Shown here piece by piece: positions 47,068 through 59,033 of a DNA stretch of 64,000 nt. The stretch is from Klebsiella quasipneumoniae subsp. quasipneumoniae (GTDB taxonomy: Bacteria; Pseudomonadota; Gammaproteobacteria; Enterobacterales; Enterobacteriaceae): the NCBI RefSeq assembly GCF_020525925.1, contig NZ_CP084876.1, forward strand, positions 62,001 through 126,000, given 5' to 3'. A program made the position numbers and the translations under genes. The notes below the pieces were generated by a model, which did not search any database, was not told the origin of the DNA, and was given only the letters and a program-made list of their open reading frames with translations. How positions within the stretch are numbered: position 1 is the first letter of the stretch; every line of letters starts with the position of its first letter.

Positions 47068-47667
47068 TCATTTATTGTTACCTTCCAGCGTTTCAGATAG
47101 CGCCAGCTTAATCGGTTCAATAGCGAAGGTCAGACCCTTTTCGCCATGATCTGCCACCACATAGCGCACGGCGCCCTCGGTGTCGGCGAAGTAGCGTTTG
47201 CCTTTGCCGGCGGTCAGCAGTTTCTGCAGTTTTTGCTGGCTCTGCGCCGGGCTAAGGGTGGGCACGAAGGCGCGGATCATGGCGCTCATATACTCCAGCG
47301 CTTTGGCCTTCGCCGCTTTTTGCTCCGGCCCCTGGATCGGTAGCCAGGTGATCTGCATGGATTTGATCTTCAGCGTGCCGCGCTCCAGCGCGGTGGAGGC
47401 ATAGAGATTTTCGTTTATCTTGCTGGCGGCGCGGGTCAGGTTAGCCCGATCGCGGCTGGTTGATATGGAACGGAATTCATTCAGAGGCAGCTTCGGGTTA
47501 TCGGCGTTAAATTTTTCCCGGAACTGGCTGATCGACAGGTCAAAGCTCGGCGCGCCGGCGAGCAGGTAGGGAGCAGCGGTCGTCGATTCGCTTTCTGCGG
47601 ACAACGCGTGCGGGCCGACGGCAAGGCCCATCAGCCCACTGAAACACAAGATTGTCCACTTCTTCAT
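47068..47667 (-). CDS. yiiQ: YiiQ, DUF1454 periplasmic protein
   Basis: 199 aa. Signal peptide MKKWTILCFSGLMGLAVGPHALSA before ESES. The remainder fits DUF1454, with ASFDLSISQFREKFNADNP and GKGKRYFADTEGAVRYVVADHGEKGLTFAIEPIKLALSETLEG. Function is unknown; it is exported to the periplasm. AGGAACGAC lies before ATG. It is placed upstream of tpiA on the same strand and diverges from yiiR, as in E. coli. Confidence 0.88.
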   Translation of the reverse strand: MKKWTILCFSGLMGLAVGPHALSAESESTTAAPYLLAGAPSFDLSISQFREKFNADNPKLPLNEFRSISTSRDRANLTRAASKINENLYASTALERGTLKIKSMQITWLPIQGPEQKAAKAKALEYMSAMIRAFVPTLSPAQSQQKLQKLLTAGKGKRYFADTEGAVRYVVADHGEKGLTFAIEPIKLALSETLEGNNK

Positions 47668-47779
47668 GCCCGTCGTTCCTTTTTTTGCCTGCTGACGATT
47701 AAATCGGGAAGCGCGGCGCTTGTCAAAAAGTCACGACGCCAGGGTAAACTACGCAGACGATGATGATAAGGAAAAACGC

Positions 47780-48208
47780 ATGACCCTACAGCAGTGGTTA
47801 TTCTCAATTAAAGGGCGCATTGGCCGCCGCGATTTCTGGATCTGGATTGCCATCTGGCTGGTGACCATGAGCGCTCTGTTCACCCTGGCAGGCAGCAATC
47901 TGCTTAATCTGCAGACGGCAGCGTTTATTATCGTCTGCCTGCTGTGGCCGACGGCGGCGGTGGTGGTGAAGCGACTGCACGATCGCGGCAAATCCGGACT
48001 GTGGGCGCTGCTGATGATTTTGGCGTGGATGCTGCTGGCGGGGAACTGGGCGATGCTGCCGCAGGTCTGGCAGTGGGGCGTCGGGCGCTTTGTGCCGACG
48101 CTGATTATCGTCATGATGCTGATCGACCTGGGGGCGTTTGTCGGCACCCAGGGCGAGAATAAGTTCGGCAAGGAGACCCAGGACGTGCGCTGGAAAGCGG
48201 ACGCCTGA
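47780..48208 (+). CDS. yiiR: YiiR, DUF805 membrane protein
   Basis: 142 aa with four spans, DUF805 type: MTLQQWLFSIKGRIGRRDFWIWIAIWLV, and the KRLHDRGKSGLW segment that marks the family. The role is unknown. AAGGAAAAACGC precedes the ATG at 47780; a 20-codon extension rich in Asp is improbable. Its stop is adjacent to that of the convergent fpr. Confidence 0.88.
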   Translation: MTLQQWLFSIKGRIGRRDFWIWIAIWLVTMSALFTLAGSNLLNLQTAAFIIVCLLWPTAAVVVKRLHDRGKSGLWALLMILAWMLLAGNWAMLPQVWQWGVGRFVPTLIIVMMLIDLGAFVGTQGENKFGKETQDVRWKADA

Positions 48209-48955
48209 TTACCAGTAATGCTCCGCCGTCATGTGGCCCGGCCGGCGACGCAGATGTTTGGTCATCTGCCGGGTCTCTTTTAACAGCTGTTGGGTATCGC
48301 GCACCATCTGCGGGTTGCCGCACAGCATCACATGGCTGGTGTCGTTGGTCATCGGCAGGCCGACCGCCTCCTCCAGCGCCCCGGTTTCAATCAGGAACGG
48401 CACCCGGCCGGTCAGCGAGCCTGCCACGGTTTCGCGACTGACCACCGTCTGGATGCGTAATTTGCCGGCGTAGCGCTGCTCAAGCTCGCGCATCAGCGGC
48501 AGATAGCTCAGGTCCGCGGCGTAGCGCACGGCATGGACCAGCACCAGATGGTTAAAGCGCTCAAGATCTTTGCCTTCCTGGAGAATCGACAGGTAAGGCC
48601 CAAGCGCGGTGCCGGTCGCCAGCATCCACAGGGTATCGCAATTCGGTACTTCCTCGAGGACGAAGAAGCCAGCCGCTTCGCTCACCACCTGGACCTCATC
48701 GCCCGGCTTCAGCGCCGCCAGACGCGGGCTCAGTTTGCCTTCCGGGACGGTGACCAGATAGAACTCGAGATCGGGATTGCCGGGAGCGTTGACGTAGGAG
48801 TAGGCGCGCTGCACGCGTTCGCCGTCGATTTCCAGCCCGAGCTTGGTAAATTGCCCGGCGGTAAACGGCTGAACCGGCGCCCGCACGTATAAACTGAACA
48901 AGGCGTCCGTCCAGTACTCCACTTTTGTCACTTTGCCGCTAACCCAGTCCGCCAT
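48209..48955 (-). CDS. fpr: Ferredoxin/flavodoxin-NADP+ reductase
   Basis: 248 aa. The FAD site is RAYSYVNAPG (residues about 50-59), and the NADP site includes LATGTALGPYLSIL. The C-terminus ends EHYW, with the terminal Trp stacking on FAD in this bacterial class. It transfers electrons between NADPH and flavodoxin or ferredoxin, and in E. coli is part of the SoxRS response. AGGAGAAGACG lies before ATG. glpX lies 150 bp upstream on the same strand. Confidence 0.96.
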   Translation of the reverse strand: MADWVSGKVTKVEYWTDALFSLYVRAPVQPFTAGQFTKLGLEIDGERVQRAYSYVNAPGNPDLEFYLVTVPEGKLSPRLAALKPGDEVQVVSEAAGFFVLEEVPNCDTLWMLATGTALGPYLSILQEGKDLERFNHLVLVHAVRYAADLSYLPLMRELEQRYAGKLRIQTVVSRETVAGSLTGRVPFLIETGALEEAVGLPMTNDTSHVMLCGNPQMVRDTQQLLKETRQMTKHLRRRPGHMTAEHYW

Positions 48956-49105
48956 CGTCTTCTCCTGTTGCCAAGCGATGCTTTATCTTCGGCCCAGACG
49001 GGCAAGATTTCCACCCCGCAGGCGCAAGAAAGCTCTATTGATCAAATATAAACGAAGAACAGGACAACCGCCCGCGGACGGTTGCCTGGAGGAGAGAAAG
49101 CGGTA

Positions 49106-50116
49106 TTACAGGATGTGCTGCTGGACGTCCGGATCTTTACGGTCGAGGTAATGAATCGACTGGATCCGACGGATGGTGCGCGACTTGCCGCGGATCAGCA
49201 GCGTCTCGGTGGTGGCCATATTGCCCTTACGGGTGATGCCGTCCAGCAGATCGCCTTTGGTGATGCCGGTGGCGGAGAAGACGACGTTATCGCTGCGCGC
49301 CATTTCATCAAGGCGCAGCACTTTACCCGCTTCGATGCCCATGGTTTTGCAGCGCGCCAGCTCGTTTTCACCGATGCGACGATTCTCTTCGCTGTCGCCC
49401 TTCACGTGGTGACGAGCCAGCAGGCGGCCCTGCATATCGCCGTCGAGCGCGCGGATCACCGCGGCGGAAACCACCCCTTCCGGCGCGCCGCCGATGCCGT
49501 ACAGCACGTCGACTTCGCTATCCGGCATGCAGGTGAGAATGGAGGCCGCGACGTCGCCATCGGGAATGGCGAACACGCGCACGCCCAGCTGCTGCAGCTG
49601 AGCAATCACCGCGTCGTGGCGCGGTTTCGCCAGCACGGTGACGGTCAGCTCGCCCAGCGGCTTGTTCAGCGCGCGGGCGATATTGCGCAGGTTCTCTTCC
49701 AGCGGCAGACTGAGGTCGATAGCGCCTTTAGCGCCCGGGCCGACAATCAGCTTTTCCATATACATATCCGGCGCGTTGAGGAAGCAGCCTTTATCGCCGA
49801 CCGCCATCACCGCCAGGGCGTTAGCCTGGCCCATCGCCGTCATCCGGGTGCCTTCGATGGGATCGACGGCGATATCCACCGCATCGCCCTTGCCGGTGCC
49901 CACTTTTTCGCCGATATAGAGCATCGGCGCTTCATCGATTTCGCCCTCGCCGATGACGATGGTGCCGTCGATATTGACGAGGTTAAGCATAATGCGCATG
50001 GCGTTCACCGCGGCGCCGTCGGCGGAGTTTTTATCGCCGCGGCCCAGCCATTTATAGCCCGCCAGCGCGGCGGCTTCGGTGACACGCGAAAATTCGATGG
50101 CCAGTTCTCGTTTCAT
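49106..50116 (-). CDS. glpX: Fructose-1,6-bisphosphatase class II
   Basis: 336 aa, as in E. coli. The lithium-sensitive phosphatase motif VDPIEGTRMTAMGQAN (about residues 85-100) binds metal and phosphate, with NVDGTIVIGEGEIDEAPM earlier. It hydrolyses fructose-1,6-bisphosphate for gluconeogenesis from glycerol. In E. coli it is third in glpFKX. Here it is detached from glpFK and lies 49 bp after recG, with a terminator-like hairpin between, so it must have another promoter or be read from recG. Confidence 0.96.
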   Translation of the reverse strand: MKRELAIEFSRVTEAAALAGYKWLGRGDKNSADGAAVNAMRIMLNLVNIDGTIVIGEGEIDEAPMLYIGEKVGTGKGDAVDIAVDPIEGTRMTAMGQANALAVMAVGDKGCFLNAPDMYMEKLIVGPGAKGAIDLSLPLEENLRNIARALNKPLGELTVTVLAKPRHDAVIAQLQQLGVRVFAIPDGDVAASILTCMPDSEVDVLYGIGGAPEGVVSAAVIRALDGDMQGRLLARHHVKGDSEENRRIGENELARCKTMGIEAGKVLRLDEMARSDNVVFSATGITKGDLLDGITRKGNMATTETLLIRGKSRTIRRIQSIHYLDRKDPDVQQHIL

Positions 50117-50134
50117 AATCCACTCATTGTGTAG

Positions 50135-50157
50135 AAAAATTGCCCGCAGCGCGGCAA
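50135..50157 (-). terminator. Terminator-like hairpin between recG and glpX
   Basis: On the minus strand TTGCCGC and GCGGGCAA pair (one bulge) and TTTTT follows. It lies eight bases past the recG stop and 18 bases before the glpX start, so read-through from recG into glpX would be reduced. Confidence 0.55.
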
Positions 50158-50164
50158 AAGCGCG

Positions 50165-52246
50165 CTACGCGTTGGAATAGCGTTCGGTTTCCGGCATCCA
50201 GCGCTCGATCAGCGCCTGGGCCTGCAGCGGATAGCGTTCATGAATGTGGCGTGCAATGCGCTGAACGTCGGGGATCATCGCCTGATCGCGCAGTAAATCC
50301 GCCACTTTAAACTCGGCGTTGCCGGTCTGGCGGGTGCCGAGCAGCTCGCCGGGACCGCGAATTTCAAGGTCTTTCTGGGCGATGACGAAACCGTCGTTGC
50401 TGTCGCGTAGCACCTGCAGACGCTTCTGCGCCGTTTTAGAGAGCGGCGATTTATAGAGTAGCACGCAGTGGGAAGCGACCGCGCCGCGCCCGACGCGCCC
50501 TCTGAGCTGGTGCAGCTGCGCCAGACCCAGACGTTCCGGGTTTTCGATAATCATCAGGCTCGAGTTCGGCACGTCGACACCGACTTCAATGACCGTCGTG
50601 GCGACCAGCAGGTGCATTTCGCCCTGCTTGAAAGCCAGCATCACCGCCTGCTTTTCCGCCGGTTTCATCCGCCCGTGCACCAGACCGATATTCAGCTCCG
50701 GCAGCGCCAGCTTGAGCTCCTCCCAGGTGGCTTCCGCCGCCTGGGCCTCCAGCAGATCGGACTCTTCGATGAGGGTACAGACCCAATAGGCCTGGCGGCC
50801 TTCGTGGGTGCAGGCGTTGCGCACGCGGTCGATAATATCGCTGCGCCGGGTGTCCGGGATGGCGACGGTGGTCACCGGGGTTCGGCCCGGCGGCAGCTCG
50901 TCGATAACCGAGGTATCGAGGTCGGCGTAGGCGGTCATCGCCAGGGTGCGCGGGATCGGCGTGGCGGTCATGATCAGCTGATGCGGATGGAAACCCTGCT
51001 GCTGACCTTTCTCCCACAGCGCCAGCCGCTGGTGTACGCCGAAGCGGTGCTGTTCGTCGATAATCACCAGCGCCAGGCCATTAAACTGCACCTGTTCCTG
51101 GAAGATGGCGTGGGTGCCGACAATCATCTGCACCTCGCCGCTGGCGATCGCGTCCTGCTGCGCCTGGCGGGCTTTGCCTTTCTGTTTGCCCGCCAGCCAG
51201 CCGACTTCAATGCCCAGCGGTGCAAACCAGCTGCGGAAGTTATTGGCGTGCTGCTCGGCGAGCAGTTCGGTGGGCGCCATCAGCGCCACCTGTTTGCCGT
51301 GGGCGATAGCGCGCAACGCGGCCAGGGCGGCGACCAGCGTTTTACCGGAGCCGACGTCGCCCTGCACCAGGCGCATCATTGGCACGTCCAGCGCCATATC
51401 GCGCTCGATCTCGGCGGTGACCCGCGCCTGCGCGCCGGTGGGCTTAAAGGGCAGGGAGGCCAGCAGCTGATTTTTCAGGGTATCGTTGGCGCCGAGCGGC
51501 AGGGCGTGATAGCGCTGGGCGCCTGCCCGCAGCGCCAGCATGCTGAGGTTGTGCGCTAGCAGCTCTTCCAGAATCAGGCGCTGCTGCGCCGGGTGCTTGC
51601 CGCTTTCCAGCTCGCTAAGCAATAACGATGGCGGCGGACGATGCAGGGTGCGCAGCGCCTCCGGCAGGCTCATCATCCCCTGCGCCAGCTCCGGCGGCAG
51701 GAGTTCGCCGATAGCGCAGGTCTCCAGCAGCTCGAGCGCCTGATCGGTGAGCTTGCGCAGGGTCGCCTGCTTAATGCCCTCGGTAGTCGGATAGACCGGC
51801 GTTAGGGTCTCCTGCAGCTCCGGGGTGCTCATATCGCCCTGGACGCGATATTCCGGGTGGATCATTTCGGCGCCGTACTTCCCGCGTTTGGCTTCACCGT
51901 AGGCCAGCACGCGTCGACCGGTCGCGAGGCTGTTTTTCATCGCCGCGTTGAAGTTGAAAAAGCGCATGGTGAGGATGCCGGTGCCGTCGCTGATCTGGCA
52001 GGTCATCATTCGGCGGCCGCCGAAGGTGATATTGCTGTTGAGCACTTCGCCTTCCACGGTGGCATAAACGCCGGGAAGCAGATCGGCTATCGGATAAAGA
52101 TGGGTGCGATCTTCGTAGCGCAAAGGCAGGTGCAGCAGCAGATCCTGTACCGTATGCAGGCCGATCTTCGCCAGCTTGCTGCTCTGCGCAGCCCCGACGC
52201 CGGTGAGTGAACTGAGCAGAACGGCATCTAACAGGCGGCCTGACAT
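50165..52246 (-). CDS. recG: ATP-dependent DNA helicase RecG
   Basis: 693 aa, the same as E. coli. It starts MSGRLLDAVLLSSLTGVGAAQSSKLAKIG and has the wedge OB domain first. The helicase part carries Walker A GDVGSGKT (about residue 295), the DEQH box and the motif GRTPVTTVAIPDTRRSD. It reverses stalled replication forks and processes R-loops and Holliday junctions. It is the last gene of rpoZ-spoT-trmH-recG and begins five bases after the trmH stop. A 12-codon longer start is unlikely. In E. coli the gene downstream is gltS; here glpX intervenes. Confidence 0.97.
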   Translation of the reverse strand: MSGRLLDAVLLSSLTGVGAAQSSKLAKIGLHTVQDLLLHLPLRYEDRTHLYPIADLLPGVYATVEGEVLNSNITFGGRRMMTCQISDGTGILTMRFFNFNAAMKNSLATGRRVLAYGEAKRGKYGAEMIHPEYRVQGDMSTPELQETLTPVYPTTEGIKQATLRKLTDQALELLETCAIGELLPPELAQGMMSLPEALRTLHRPPPSLLLSELESGKHPAQQRLILEELLAHNLSMLALRAGAQRYHALPLGANDTLKNQLLASLPFKPTGAQARVTAEIERDMALDVPMMRLVQGDVGSGKTLVAALAALRAIAHGKQVALMAPTELLAEQHANNFRSWFAPLGIEVGWLAGKQKGKARQAQQDAIASGEVQMIVGTHAIFQEQVQFNGLALVIIDEQHRFGVHQRLALWEKGQQQGFHPHQLIMTATPIPRTLAMTAYADLDTSVIDELPPGRTPVTTVAIPDTRRSDIIDRVRNACTHEGRQAYWVCTLIEESDLLEAQAAEATWEELKLALPELNIGLVHGRMKPAEKQAVMLAFKQGEMHLLVATTVIEVGVDVPNSSLMIIENPERLGLAQLHQLRGRVGRGAVASHCVLLYKSPLSKTAQKRLQVLRDSNDGFVIAQKDLEIRGPGELLGTRQTGNAEFKVADLLRDQAMIPDVQRIARHIHERYPLQAQALIERWMPETERYSNA

Positions 52247-52251
52247 CGGGT

Positions 52252-52941
52252 TTACCTCGCAGCCTGCATGGTGGCCCACCACGCGGCATCGGCTTCCACT
52301 TCGCCCTGCTCGTTAACGTGGGGGTAAGGCAGCCCTTTTTGTCTCGCGACGCGGGCCAGCACCGGATAGCCGCCTTCAAACAGCAGGCGCTGTTGCTCTT
52401 CCGGCGGCAGCATGCTGTTGGCGCGTTGGTACATCCCGGCATTCTGTCGCTGCCGCTGGGCTTCATACAGGATCAGCGCCGAGGCGACGGAGACGTTCAG
52501 CGACTGCACCATGCCGATCATCGGGATAATAATGTCCTGATCCGCCAGGGCCAGCGCTTCCTGAGTGATGCCGGTTTTCTCCTGACCCATCAGGATGCAG
52601 GTTGGGCGCGTATAGTCGATTTCACGGAAATCGATGGCTTTGTCGGAAAGATGGGTGGCGAGGATTTGCATACCCTGGCCTTTGAGGTGGCCGACGGCAT
52701 CTGCGATGGTACGGTGGGTTTTCACCTGCACCCAGCTGTTGCTGCCCGCGGCGGCGGAGGCCATGGTGCGCATCCGGCTGCTCGGCCAGACCGCGTGCAC
52801 CTCGTGTACGCCAACGGCGTCTGCGGTCCGGATGACCGCAGAGACGTTATGGGGCTTATGGACCTGCTCCATGCAGACCGTCAGGTCAGGCTGACGCCTG
52901 GCGAGCATCTCGCAGATACGCGCATAACGCTGTGAATTCAT
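52252..52941 (-). CDS. trmH: tRNA (guanosine-18-2'-O-)-methyltransferase
   Basis: 229 aa of the SPOUT class. The AdoMet knot is formed by LMGQEKTGITQEAL and PMIGMVQSLNVSVASALILYEAQRQR, with the family start RYARICEMLARRQPDLTVCMEQVHKPHNVSAVIRT. It methylates G18 in the D-loop of tRNA. The operon order spoT-trmH-recG is as in E. coli, but a 163-bp gap with an inverted-repeat element separates it from spoT. AGGATTAAGAGTA lies before ATG. Confidence 0.96.
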   Translation of the reverse strand: MNSQRYARICEMLARRQPDLTVCMEQVHKPHNVSAVIRTADAVGVHEVHAVWPSSRMRTMASAAAGSNSWVQVKTHRTIADAVGHLKGQGMQILATHLSDKAIDFREIDYTRPTCILMGQEKTGITQEALALADQDIIIPMIGMVQSLNVSVASALILYEAQRQRQNAGMYQRANSMLPPEEQQRLLFEGGYPVLARVARQKGLPYPHVNEQGEVEADAAWWATMQAAR

Positions 52942-52953
52942 TACTCTTAATCC

Positions 52954-53089
52954 TTCGAATTACCTCTTTAGCCGCTGCGGATCACGCGGCCCATCCCTGG
53001 GCCTCGCCCCTGACGGGGGCGCTGCAGGCAGCGTTCAAATCTGCTCCCGGCAGATTTGTCATTCGCTTGCCGCCTTGATGCAATTCGAA
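52954..53089. repeat. Inverted-repeat element between spoT and trmH
   Basis: TTCGAATT (52954-52961) and AATTCGAA (53082-53089) bound the element. Inside are stems such as CGCCCC/GGGGCG (53005-53021) and CAAATCTG-7 nt-CAGATTTG (53036-53058), plus GGCCCA/TGGGCC near 52988-53002. The whole would fold into a multi-stem RNA in the operon message. It encodes no protein. I could not name the repeat family. Confidence 0.6.
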
Positions 53090-53104
53090 TGTTTTGTCTA
53101 AAAG

Positions 53105-55225
53105 CTAATTTCGGTTACGGGTGACTTTAATCACGTCCGGCATGACGCGTATTTTGCGCATGATATTCGCCAGATGCACGCGGTCGCGGGCGGTCAGGCG
53201 GATAAAGGCGCTGTATACGCGGCCATCTTTCTCTTCCGTATTCAGGCTCTGGATATTGGAAGAGGCGGTGTTGATCGCCGCCGTCAGGTTAGCCAGTGCG
53301 CCCTGGTGGTTAAACATATCCACCTTGATCTCCGTAATGAACTCCTGAGCGGTCTCTTTATCCCACTCAACCGCCATAAATTTCTCCGGCTCTTTCTGGT
53401 AGCCGCGGATGTTACGACAGGATTCATGATGGATAACCAGCCCTTTGCCGGGACTGACGTGGGCGATAATCGGGTCACCGGGGATCGGGCGACAGCACTT
53501 GGCGAAAGTGATCAGCACGCCATCGGCGCCTTTGATCGGCAGATGGCCGTGGTTTGAGGCATTGGCCGGCACCGGCGCCGCAGCGGCTTCGCCCTGCTGC
53601 AGGTTTTTTGCCACCACCACGCTCATGGCGTTGCCCAGACCGATCTCCGCCAGCAGATCGTCAAGCGAGGCCAGCTTCATCCGGTCGAGCTCGCGCTGGA
53701 TATTCTCCGGCGGGATCTCGGCGAGTTTGCGGCTACCGCCCAGCGCGTGGTTGAGCAGGCGACGGCCAAGGCTGACCGAGTCATCGCGCTTGAGGTTTTT
53801 CAGCAGCTGACGGATTTTGGCGCGCGCCTTCGAGCTGACGACAAAGTTCAGCCAGGCGGCATTCGGACGTGCGCCCGGCGCGGTAATAATTTCGACAGTC
53901 TGACCGCTGGAGAGCGGCTGCGACAGCGGATAGGGCTGGCGGTCGACGCGCGCGCCGACGCAGGCATGGCCGATATCGGTATGCACCGCATAGGCGAAGT
54001 CCACCGGCGTGGCGCCAGCGGGCAGTTCGACAATGCGCCCTTCCGGGGTGAAAACGTAAATCTCATCGGGGAACAGATCGGATTTAACGCTCTCGATAAA
54101 TTCAAACGAGCTGCCGGCGCTCTGCTGCAGCTCCAGCAGGCTTTGCATCCAGCGCTGGGCGCGGATTTGCGCGGTGGTGCTGCTTTCGCCGCCGTGCTCT
54201 TTATAAGCCCAGTGCGCCGCGACCCCCATCTCCGCCATCTGGTCCATGTCTTCGGTACGAATTTGTACCTCGACCGGGACGCCGTGGGGGCCGATCATCG
54301 AGGTGTGCAAAGACTGATAGCCGTTCGCTTTCGGAATAGCGATGTAATCTTTGAAACGACCTGGACGCGGTTTATAGAGGCTGTGCATCTGGCCAAGCAC
54401 GCGGTAGCAGACATCGGCATCATGGACGATAACGCGGAAGGCGTAGATATCCATGATCGAGTGAAAACGCTGCTCTTTAAGCACCATTTTGCAGTAGATC
54501 GAGTACAGATGCTTTTCGCGACCGCTGACGCGGCAGGGGATCCCCGCTTCCTGCAAACGCCCTTCGATTTCCGAGAGAATCTTTTGGATCATCTCTTTAC
54601 GGTTGCCGCGCGCCGCTTTGACCACCTCTTTAATGACGCGGTAGCGGTTCGGGTACAGCGCCTCAAAGCCCAGCTCTTCGAGCTCGGTTTTGATGTGATG
54701 GATACCTAAACGGTGCGCCAGCGGGCTGTAGATTTCCAGCGTTTCGCGGGCGATGCGGCGGCGTTTATCCGGGCGTAGCGAGCCCAGGGTACGCATGTTG
54801 TGGGTGCGGTCGGCAAGCTTGATGAGGATGACGCGGATGTCCTGCACCATCGCCATGATCATTTTGCGAAAGTTTTCGGCCTGTGCCTCTTTCTTATCGC
54901 GGAACTTGAGCTTATCAAGTTTCGATACCCCCTCTACCAGTTCGGCGACGCTTTTACCAAAAAGCTGTTCCATGTCCTGGTAGGTGGCGGGAGTATCTTC
55001 AATCACATCATGCAGCAGCGCGGCCATCAGCGTTTCGTAGTCGAGCTTCATCTCGGCCAGAATACAGGCTACCGCGACCGGGTGCGTGATATAAGGTTCA
55101 CCGCTTGAACGTGTCTGACCCTCGTGAGCGTCACGTGCAACGAGATACGCCTGCCGCAGACGTTTGATCTGGTCTTCCGGCAGGTAGTTTTGAATCAGCT
55201 GATTCAGGCTTTCAAACAGATACAA
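53105..55225 (-). CDS. spoT: Bifunctional (p)ppGpp synthetase/hydrolase SpoT
   Basis: 706 aa (E. coli 702). The HD hydrolase domain is first (THPVAVACILAEMKLDYETLMAALLHDVIEDTPAT, with His-Asp metal ligands at about 72), followed by the synthetase domain, TGS (DEIYVFTPEGRIVELPAGATPVDFAYAVHT), and C-terminal CC/ACT regions. It degrades ppGpp and makes it under fatty-acid, iron or carbon starvation. rpoZ is immediately upstream with 18 bp between. The extra few residues relative to E. coli appear in the central linker and were not examined further. Confidence 0.97.
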   Translation of the reverse strand: MYLFESLNQLIQNYLPEDQIKRLRQAYLVARDAHEGQTRSSGEPYITHPVAVACILAEMKLDYETLMAALLHDVIEDTPATYQDMEQLFGKSVAELVEGVSKLDKLKFRDKKEAQAENFRKMIMAMVQDIRVILIKLADRTHNMRTLGSLRPDKRRRIARETLEIYSPLAHRLGIHHIKTELEELGFEALYPNRYRVIKEVVKAARGNRKEMIQKILSEIEGRLQEAGIPCRVSGREKHLYSIYCKMVLKEQRFHSIMDIYAFRVIVHDADVCYRVLGQMHSLYKPRPGRFKDYIAIPKANGYQSLHTSMIGPHGVPVEVQIRTEDMDQMAEMGVAAHWAYKEHGGESSTTAQIRAQRWMQSLLELQQSAGSSFEFIESVKSDLFPDEIYVFTPEGRIVELPAGATPVDFAYAVHTDIGHACVGARVDRQPYPLSQPLSSGQTVEIITAPGARPNAAWLNFVVSSKARAKIRQLLKNLKRDDSVSLGRRLLNHALGGSRKLAEIPPENIQRELDRMKLASLDDLLAEIGLGNAMSVVVAKNLQQGEAAAAPVPANASNHGHLPIKGADGVLITFAKCCRPIPGDPIIAHVSPGKGLVIHHESCRNIRGYQKEPEKFMAVEWDKETAQEFITEIKVDMFNHQGALANLTAAINTASSNIQSLNTEEKDGRVYSAFIRLTARDRVHLANIMRKIRVMPDVIKVTRNRN

Positions 55226-55243
55226 GGGCGACCCGCTGTGTGA

Positions 55244-55519
55244 TTAACGACGACCTTCAGCAATCGCGGTAACGGCTTGTAATTCAGCGGCTTCCTGCTC
55301 TTGCTGTTCCTGGCGCTCACGTACGTCGAGGATCTGGTTGTTGATCAGACCTTCTTCGATTTCGCGCAGTGCGATTACGGTGGTTTTATCGTTTTCTTCC
55401 GGTACCAGCGGATCCTTTCCGCCTACCTGCATCTGACGAGCGCGACGCGCGGCGACCAGTACCAGGTCAAAACGGTTACCAATTTTCTCTACAGCGTCCT
55501 GAACAGTTACGCGTGCCAT
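55244..55519 (-). CDS. rpoZ: RNA polymerase omega subunit
   Basis: 91 aa, identical in length to E. coli: [31 protein letters not shown], with the conserved fold through [15 protein letters not shown]. Omega clamps beta-prime and forms one of the ppGpp sites on RNA polymerase. It heads the spoT-trmH-recG operon, with gmk 54 bp upstream on the same strand. AGCATTTTAAGT before ATG is a weak ribosome site, as in E. coli. Confidence 0.98.
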
Positions 55520-55573
55520 ACTTAAAATGCTCCACAGGTGAAGAAATGACTGGGCATGATACTGAATGTGGGT

Positions 55574-58135
<2,562 letters not shown>

Positions 58136-58140
58136 GGCGG

Positions 58141-58758
58141 TTAGTGGGCGTCGTGGGTGTAGTGGAAGACCGGTAGCCCGAGCTTCCAGCGCAGCGCCAG
58201 CATGCGGGCGGTAAAGCCGAACAGCAGCGTGGCCAGGACCACCACATCGTGGCTGCTGACGTAGTGTTGCAGCGCTATATAGAGTACCGCTGCGGCAAAC
58301 GAGATCCCGGCATACAGCTCTTTCTGGAAGACCAGCGGAATGCGCTTGCAGAACATATCGCGCAGTACGCCGCCGAAAACGCCGGTGATGACCGCAGCAA
58401 TAGAGGCGATAACCGGGCCTTCGCCCATATCCAGGGCGATCTGCGCGCCGATGATGGAAAACACGATCAGCCCCAGCGCATCCAGCACCAGGAAAAGCCG
58501 GCGAAGGTGCGGCATTACCGGGGCGGCAATTGTGGTAAGGACGGCGGCGACGGCGACAATGATGACGTATTCCGGATGCTTCACCCAGCCGAGAGGATAG
58601 TGTCCCAGCAGGATATCGCGAACAGAACCCCCGCCCAGCGCGGTCGCGGTGGCGATAATAATGACGCCAAACGTGTCCATCCGCCGACGACCGGCAGCCA
58701 GCGCTCCGGTCATGGCTTCCGCGGTGATACCGATTAAATACAGAACATGAAGCAGCAT
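58141..58758 (-). CDS. yicG: TRIC-family cation channel YicG
   Basis: 205 aa, seven spans, with two UPF0126 repeats: [31 protein letters not shown] and [40 protein letters not shown]. Each contains the GG-kinked helix of trimeric intracellular cation channels. It is likely a trimeric K+-type channel; the cellular role is unknown in enterobacteria. It converges on ligB with five bases between the two stops. The start at 58758 agrees with the family length. Confidence 0.93.
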   Translation of the reverse strand: MLLHVLYLIGITAEAMTGALAAGRRRMDTFGVIIIATATALGGGSVRDILLGHYPLGWVKHPEYVIIVAVAAVLTTIAAPVMPHLRRLFLVLDALGLIVFSIIGAQIALDMGEGPVIASIAAVITGVFGGVLRDMFCKRIPLVFQKELYAGISFAAAVLYIALQHYVSSHDVVVLATLLFGFTARMLALRWKLGLPVFHYTHDAH

Positions 58759-59033
58759 AGATCCCCCCAGACAGTGGCCGGCAGGTTAACGATTTGTGCG
58801 CAGGATCACGATTGATATTTTCTAAAGTGAAGTCGTTAGGCCAGGAAAAAGTAATGACAACATGGCTTAAATTGGCTTTATTTGGTGGTTAAGTATTATT
58901 TTTTGAATTTTTACAGATTAGAAAAAGTAATGTCTTATTCCCGATCGGTTATCTATATTGAAAACGCTATGAATACCTAATGTTTAAGTCCCGACCTTTA
59001 TCCTTTTATTTTCTTTCTCGAGGAGATGAGAAA

